Below, piece after piece: positions 61,396 to 64,000 of a stretch of DNA of 64,000 nt. This stretch comes from an uncultured Thermoproteales archaeon (lineage in GTDB: Archaea; Thermoproteota; Thermoprotei; Thermoproteales; Thermoproteaceae): assembly GCA_938027595.1 (NCBI GenBank), contig CALJAK010000007.1, forward strand, positions 141,982 through 205,981, read 5' to 3'. The position numbers and the translations under genes were made by a program. How positions within the stretch are numbered: position 1 is the stretch's first letter; each line of letters starts with the position of its first letter. The notes beneath the pieces were generated by a model. That model was not told the origin of the DNA and made no database searches. It saw only the letters and a list, made by a program, of their open reading frames with translations.

Positions 61396-62340
61396 AGAAG
61401 GCGTGTTTCCGAAAGTCTCCACGTGGTATTCATCTACGTCTACTGGAAATATCCTAACGCCTAGAGGCCTCCGCTTTGCGGCAGCTATCGCCGCTAAGTC
61501 TTGTAGCAACCTCCGTATTGAGCTCCAGTCGTTCACTTTGACTGGCGCCATGTCTAAACCGGGGACACACACCGCTGTGTAACTCACCAATTTGTCTAAG
61601 TTCAACACTCCACTCCACACCAATTGTTTCAACTCTTCGTCTTCAGCCAGCGGCAGCATCACTTCGTTAAATCCAGTCTTTACAACGTTGGCGGTGGTTA
61701 TGCTCTGGTTTATTCTATACACCGCGTCGTGTGTGCCCGCCGTGCCCACTCTAACGGCGAACAATCTCTCTATGGCTCTAGCCACGCTCTCGGTGCCCCA
61801 CGGAGACAGCGACCCATCCACGCCTAGAAATCGCTCTCCCAGAGCCGCGGCGACCCGCCTCCCCAGATCCTCGCCGATTTTCAAAACGTGCGGTATGTCT
61901 TCAAGTCTCTGTATGTCGTTTGGGTACAGTAGGGAGACTGTGATTCCCCTCTCTGTAGTGACAGAGGCTGGGAAGTAGGGCGAGTTGTACACCAAGCCCC
62001 CCAGTAGTAGTGAGACGTAACGCGACAGTTGCTGCTCCCCCCTGGAGTATATACGCTTCAAGAACTGTAAGTACTCAACCACGTCGGTCAGCGTTCCGTA
62101 CACGCCGTATTGAGAAACGTATTTGTACATGTCCTCCGCGGTGTAGTGCAAGTGGAGGATAGATATGTACCTAACTCCCGCGTCTCTCAACTTGGCGATA
62201 ATTCTCTCAGCCAGCTGCCTCGGTGGGGGAGACACAGACACGCGGATAGTGATGGGATTCACTTCTCTAGCCACCTCCATAAATCTCTCTACGTCTAGAC
62301 TATCCCAGTGAGTGTGTAGAGTTAAAGACCGCAGCTTCAT
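61378..62340 (-). CDS. DUF711 / UPF0210-type protein
   Basis: 320 aa from the ATG at 62340 (MKLRSLTLHTHWDSLDVERF); the frame extends to 62454 over the previous gene. The C-terminal YTAVCVPGLDMAPVKVN with PGLDM and the Asn-Thr-P end (FGNTPSLIP) are the DUF711 hallmarks; the fold is related to a pyruvate-formate-lyase-like barrel. Function is unsettled. Translationally coupled to the upstream gene by a TGATG overlap. Confidence 0.87.
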   Translation of the reverse strand: MKLRSLTLHTHWDSLDVERFMEVAREVNPITIRVSVSPPPRQLAERIIAKLRDAGVRYISILHLHYTAEDMYKYVSQYGVYGTLTDVVEYLQFLKRIYSRGEQQLSRYVSLLLGGLVYNSPYFPASVTTERGITVSLLYPNDIQRLEDIPHVLKIGEDLGRRVAAALGERFLGVDGSLSPWGTESVARAIERLFAVRVGTAGTHDAVYRINQSITTANVVKTGFNEVMLPLAEDEELKQLVWSGVLNLDKLVSYTAVCVPGLDMAPVKVNDWSSIRRLLQDLAAIAAAKRRPLGVRIFPVDVDEYHVETFGNTPSLIPTQ

Positions 62341-63233
62341 CAGTAATACCAAGTAGTTAGGTGTAGATGCTCCGGTGGATATCGAGAGAGCGCATGCGCT
62401 TTGCAGACCTCTCTGAAGAGACACGCGCCACATTGAGGCTTCTCGCGGCTGCACGTCGATCTGCCAAACTTCCAGAGGTAGTCATCTAACTTGAAGGGGT
62501 GTATGTCCCCAAAGCGACTCACAATGCGCCAAGCCGTCTTCACCACTTCTCTCAACTTGATGTCTTCTTCGCGGCTTACCTCAACGCCGGAGGTTAAGAA
62601 ATCGTAATCCACTTCCACAATCCCCAGTCTATACGCCACTCTAGAGAGGTGGTTATCCACAGCCACTTCTGCTCTGTCTACATCTCTAAACTCCACCAAC
62701 CGCCTCCCGTGGAGGAACTTAGCCAACAGCATCACCTTCTTGCCCACTGGGTCTTCGTAAGCTCTGGCTTTAGCCAACGCCCGCTGCAGACTCTCCAAAG
62801 TGTCTGGCAACATCTTTTCAAACCCCCCACTAGCCACGGCCCTCCCGCCGAGATCTCTCAAGAGATACACTCTAGTGTAGAAATCCCACACTGTCTTGCC
62901 GCCGATTGTGAACAACGGCGCTGCGTCTTTCGGCGTTAGTTGCGCCAGTCTCTCGGCAGTGAAAAACCCACTGTCGTACAGAATTCTGCCAAGTCTATAC
63001 AACGCGTCTGCTCCATGGTAGAAACGCCCCCCTATGTACCCCTCGAAAGACTCCCAAGGCGTTGAAGTTCTGTGGTCTATAGCCACCATTGCCGTGAAGT
63101 ACGCCAGTTGGCTCTCTCTAGAGTCTCCCGGCGGGGGATAAAACTCGGGGTTTAGGTAGTCGTCTTGTCTCAACTCCATCTTCTTCAGGAGGGCAGCCAC
63201 AGCTTCAGCCCTATCCACGTCTATGGCCGCCAC
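62340..63233 (-). CDS. Fe-S HhH-type DNA glycosylase-like protein
   Basis: 297 aa, helical. The C-terminal C-x6-C-x2-C-x5-C (CSREKPQCGACLFREVC) is the [4Fe-4S] loop of EndoIII/MutY-type HhH-GPD glycosylases; the preceding WRIVSRFGDIHPFKLDDYLWKFGR helix fits the same region. However the conserved catalytic Lys/Asp pair is not obvious, so the activity is open. Two possible DNA glycosylases (this and AGOG) are in the window. Confidence 0.75.
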   Translation of the reverse strand: MAAIDVDRAEAVAALLKKMELRQDDYLNPEFYPPPGDSRESQLAYFTAMVAIDHRTSTPWESFEGYIGGRFYHGADALYRLGRILYDSGFFTAERLAQLTPKDAAPLFTIGGKTVWDFYTRVYLLRDLGGRAVASGGFEKMLPDTLESLQRALAKARAYEDPVGKKVMLLAKFLHGRRLVEFRDVDRAEVAVDNHLSRVAYRLGIVEVDYDFLTSGVEVSREEDIKLREVVKTAWRIVSRFGDIHPFKLDDYLWKFGRSTCSREKPQCGACLFREVCKAHALSRYPPEHLHLTTWYY

Positions 63234-63261
63234 GTATTAATTTACTTGTTAAAAATGTGTT

Positions 63262-63639
63262 GTGAAGACTTGCGTCGAGATTAGGGGCAGCATCTCAGTG
63301 GCGCACAACCCATCTTTTTCCCCCAACTGGGCTAGGGTACATGGACATGATTACGTGATTACAGTGGGGATATGTAGAGAGGGCTACAGCGATTTGGTGA
63401 TAGACGCAGACGCCGCGTCGGAGAAGTTGAGAGAATTACTAACCGAGATGGACGGCAAGTATTTAGCTTCGCCTCTAGAGAGAAACCCACCCGGGGGGGC
63501 GTACGTAGTGCCATGTGGCTTGCCGGGCGTTAGTGGCGAATGTATAGCGAAACACATCGCCGACTTGGTGGGCGCCACGTGGGTGAGAGTGTGCGAAAGC
63601 GGCTTTGCAGCTCCCTGTTTCTACTTCGAAAAGACTTAA
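63262..63639 (+). CDS. 6-pyruvoyltetrahydropterin synthase/QueD-like protein
   Basis: 125 aa from a GTG. Zinc ligands H15, H27 and H29 (SVAHNPSF, VHGHDY) and the PSGEC-type GVSGECIAKHIADLV helix match the PTPS/QueD family, which feeds preQ0 (archaeosine) or tetrahydropterin synthesis. The catalytic Cys of CxxxHGH is replaced by W23 (WARVHGH). It may be a member with altered chemistry. Confidence 0.82.
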   Translation: MKTCVEIRGSISVAHNPSFSPNWARVHGHDYVITVGICREGYSDLVIDADAASEKLRELLTEMDGKYLASPLERNPPGGAYVVPCGLPGVSGECIAKHIADLVGATWVRVCESGFAAPCFYFEKT

Positions 63640-63660
63640 AAAAGAGATGTCGACATAGAC

Positions 63661-63954
63661 ATGAGGTTAATTGTCAAGTTTCTAGCCACACTTTACGACT
63701 TGACTGGAGTACTCAAGGCAGAAGTGGAGACCCCCGGGGAGACTACCGTTAGACAACTCATAGACGTGTTGGACGCCAAGTTTGCCGGCCTCAAGACAGA
63801 ACTGCTAGACCAAGAGGGGAAGTTGAAGCCGATGTACAACGTTTTGGTGAATGGGAGAGCCATAGAGTGGCTATCTGGATTGGAGACTCGACTCAAAGAC
63901 GGCGACGAGGTGGTTTTTATACCTCCAGCCGCCGGCGGCACGGGTCCCACATAG
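63661..63954 (+). CDS. MoaD/ThiS-family ubiquitin-like sulfur carrier with extra C-terminal residues
   Basis: 97 aa beta-grasp protein (MRLIVKFLATLYDLTG ... DGDEVVFIPPAAGG). The usual functional end PPxxGG is at 88-93, but four residues TGPT follow before the stop. MoaD transfers sulfur to molybdopterin; archaeal relatives (SAMP) also modify proteins, in both cases via the free GG end. The extra residues mean processing would be needed before activation. It follows the QueD-like gene by 21 bp. Confidence 0.88.
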   Translation: MRLIVKFLATLYDLTGVLKAEVETPGETTVRQLIDVLDAKFAGLKTELLDQEGKLKPMYNVLVNGRAIEWLSGLETRLKDGDEVVFIPPAAGGTGPT

Positions 63955-64000
63955 CGAAATCGCCACAGCCGTAAGACGCCACCGCCCTACAGAACACCAA

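Noticed and set aside
62341-62454. N-terminal extension of the DUF711 protein
   Set aside because: It runs over the end of the preceding gene; the ATG at 62340 gives the typical DUF711 opening and a TGATG coupling.

Overview
The window is a gene-dense stretch of a hyperthermophilic crenarchaeal chromosome from the order Thermoproteales, most likely the genus Pyrobaculum. Evidence: a proteasome alpha subunit starting MFPPAMAGYDRA, archaeal-type ribosomal proteins (S4, S13, S25e, S26e, L37Ae), an exosome/SBDS superoperon, topoisomerase VI, Alba, TBP, HerA-NurA, Hjc, PriL, family B DNA polymerase, a ThermoDBP-like ssDNA-binding protein, AGOG, and a tRNA-Arg gene with a 15-nt intron in the D-arm. 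Base composition looks moderate (by eye about half G+C), which would suit P. islandicum better than the GC-rich species; that species guess is inference. Most genes lack Shine-Dalgarno sites and have AT-rich TATA elements 20-30 nt before the start codon, as expected for leaderless transcripts.

Layout. 1-1013: end of an unknown gene, then S13-S4. 1042-6300: peptide-type ABC importer (large binding protein and two permeases, no ATPase gene) and a small membrane protein. 6322-9631: tRNA-Ala, a TedC/VirB2-like small pilin candidate, a radical SAM protein, ThermoDBP, an aminotransferase and a 46-aa ribbon-helix-helix protein. 9626-13666: three-gene cassette of a large P-loop ATPase, an unknown protein and a NurA-like nuclease, the best candidate here for an undescribed system. 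13743-19641: GNAT / MinD-like / phosphoesterase operon, TrmI, tRNA-Arg, Bud32, a PflX-like radical SAM protein and unknowns. 19849-25677: DHH phosphoesterase, prefoldin beta, Pcc1, Brix, L37Ae, Rrp42, Rrp41, Rrp4, SBDS (reading on the minus strand from SBDS). 25699-34209: Top6B, ThiR, an ATPase, COG1325 protein, proteasome alpha, Top6A, AbrB-PhoU regulator, methyltransferase, membrane regulator. 34278-37583: Alba, then UbiD-type decarboxylase plus aconitase-X large and small subunits, the signature enzymes of the archaeal mevalonate pathway. 37537-41295: AGOG, PriL, VWA and MoxR. 41353-48415: Clp1-like kinase, ProS, S26e, SPOUT protein, CDP-alcohol phosphotransferase, PolB. 48496-52688: HMG-CoA reductase diverging from thiolase-like, DUF35 and HMG-CoA synthase genes. 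52736-55628: wHTH genes, S25e, TBP, Hjc. 55651-63954: metal-dependent hydrolase, geranylgeranyl reductase, class II aldolase, CTP-dependent riboflavin kinase, HerA, NurA, DUF711, Fe-S glycosylase-like protein, QueD-like and MoaD-like proteins.

Connections. Early and late mevalonate steps and the lipid enzymes (geranylgeranyl reductase, CDP-alcohol phosphotransferase) are all in this window, so much of ether-lipid synthesis is encoded here. Several enzymes lack expected catalytic residues: the thiolase-like protein has Asp where the nucleophilic Cys should be, the QueD-like protein has Trp for the usual Cys, and the MoaD-like protein carries four residues after its GG. Genes are tightly packed, usually overlapping by 1-50 bp within operons and at convergent ends. 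I see no insertion sequences, CRISPR arrays or rRNA genes, and no gene-free stretch above 300 bp; the longest is about 200 bp at 19654-19848.
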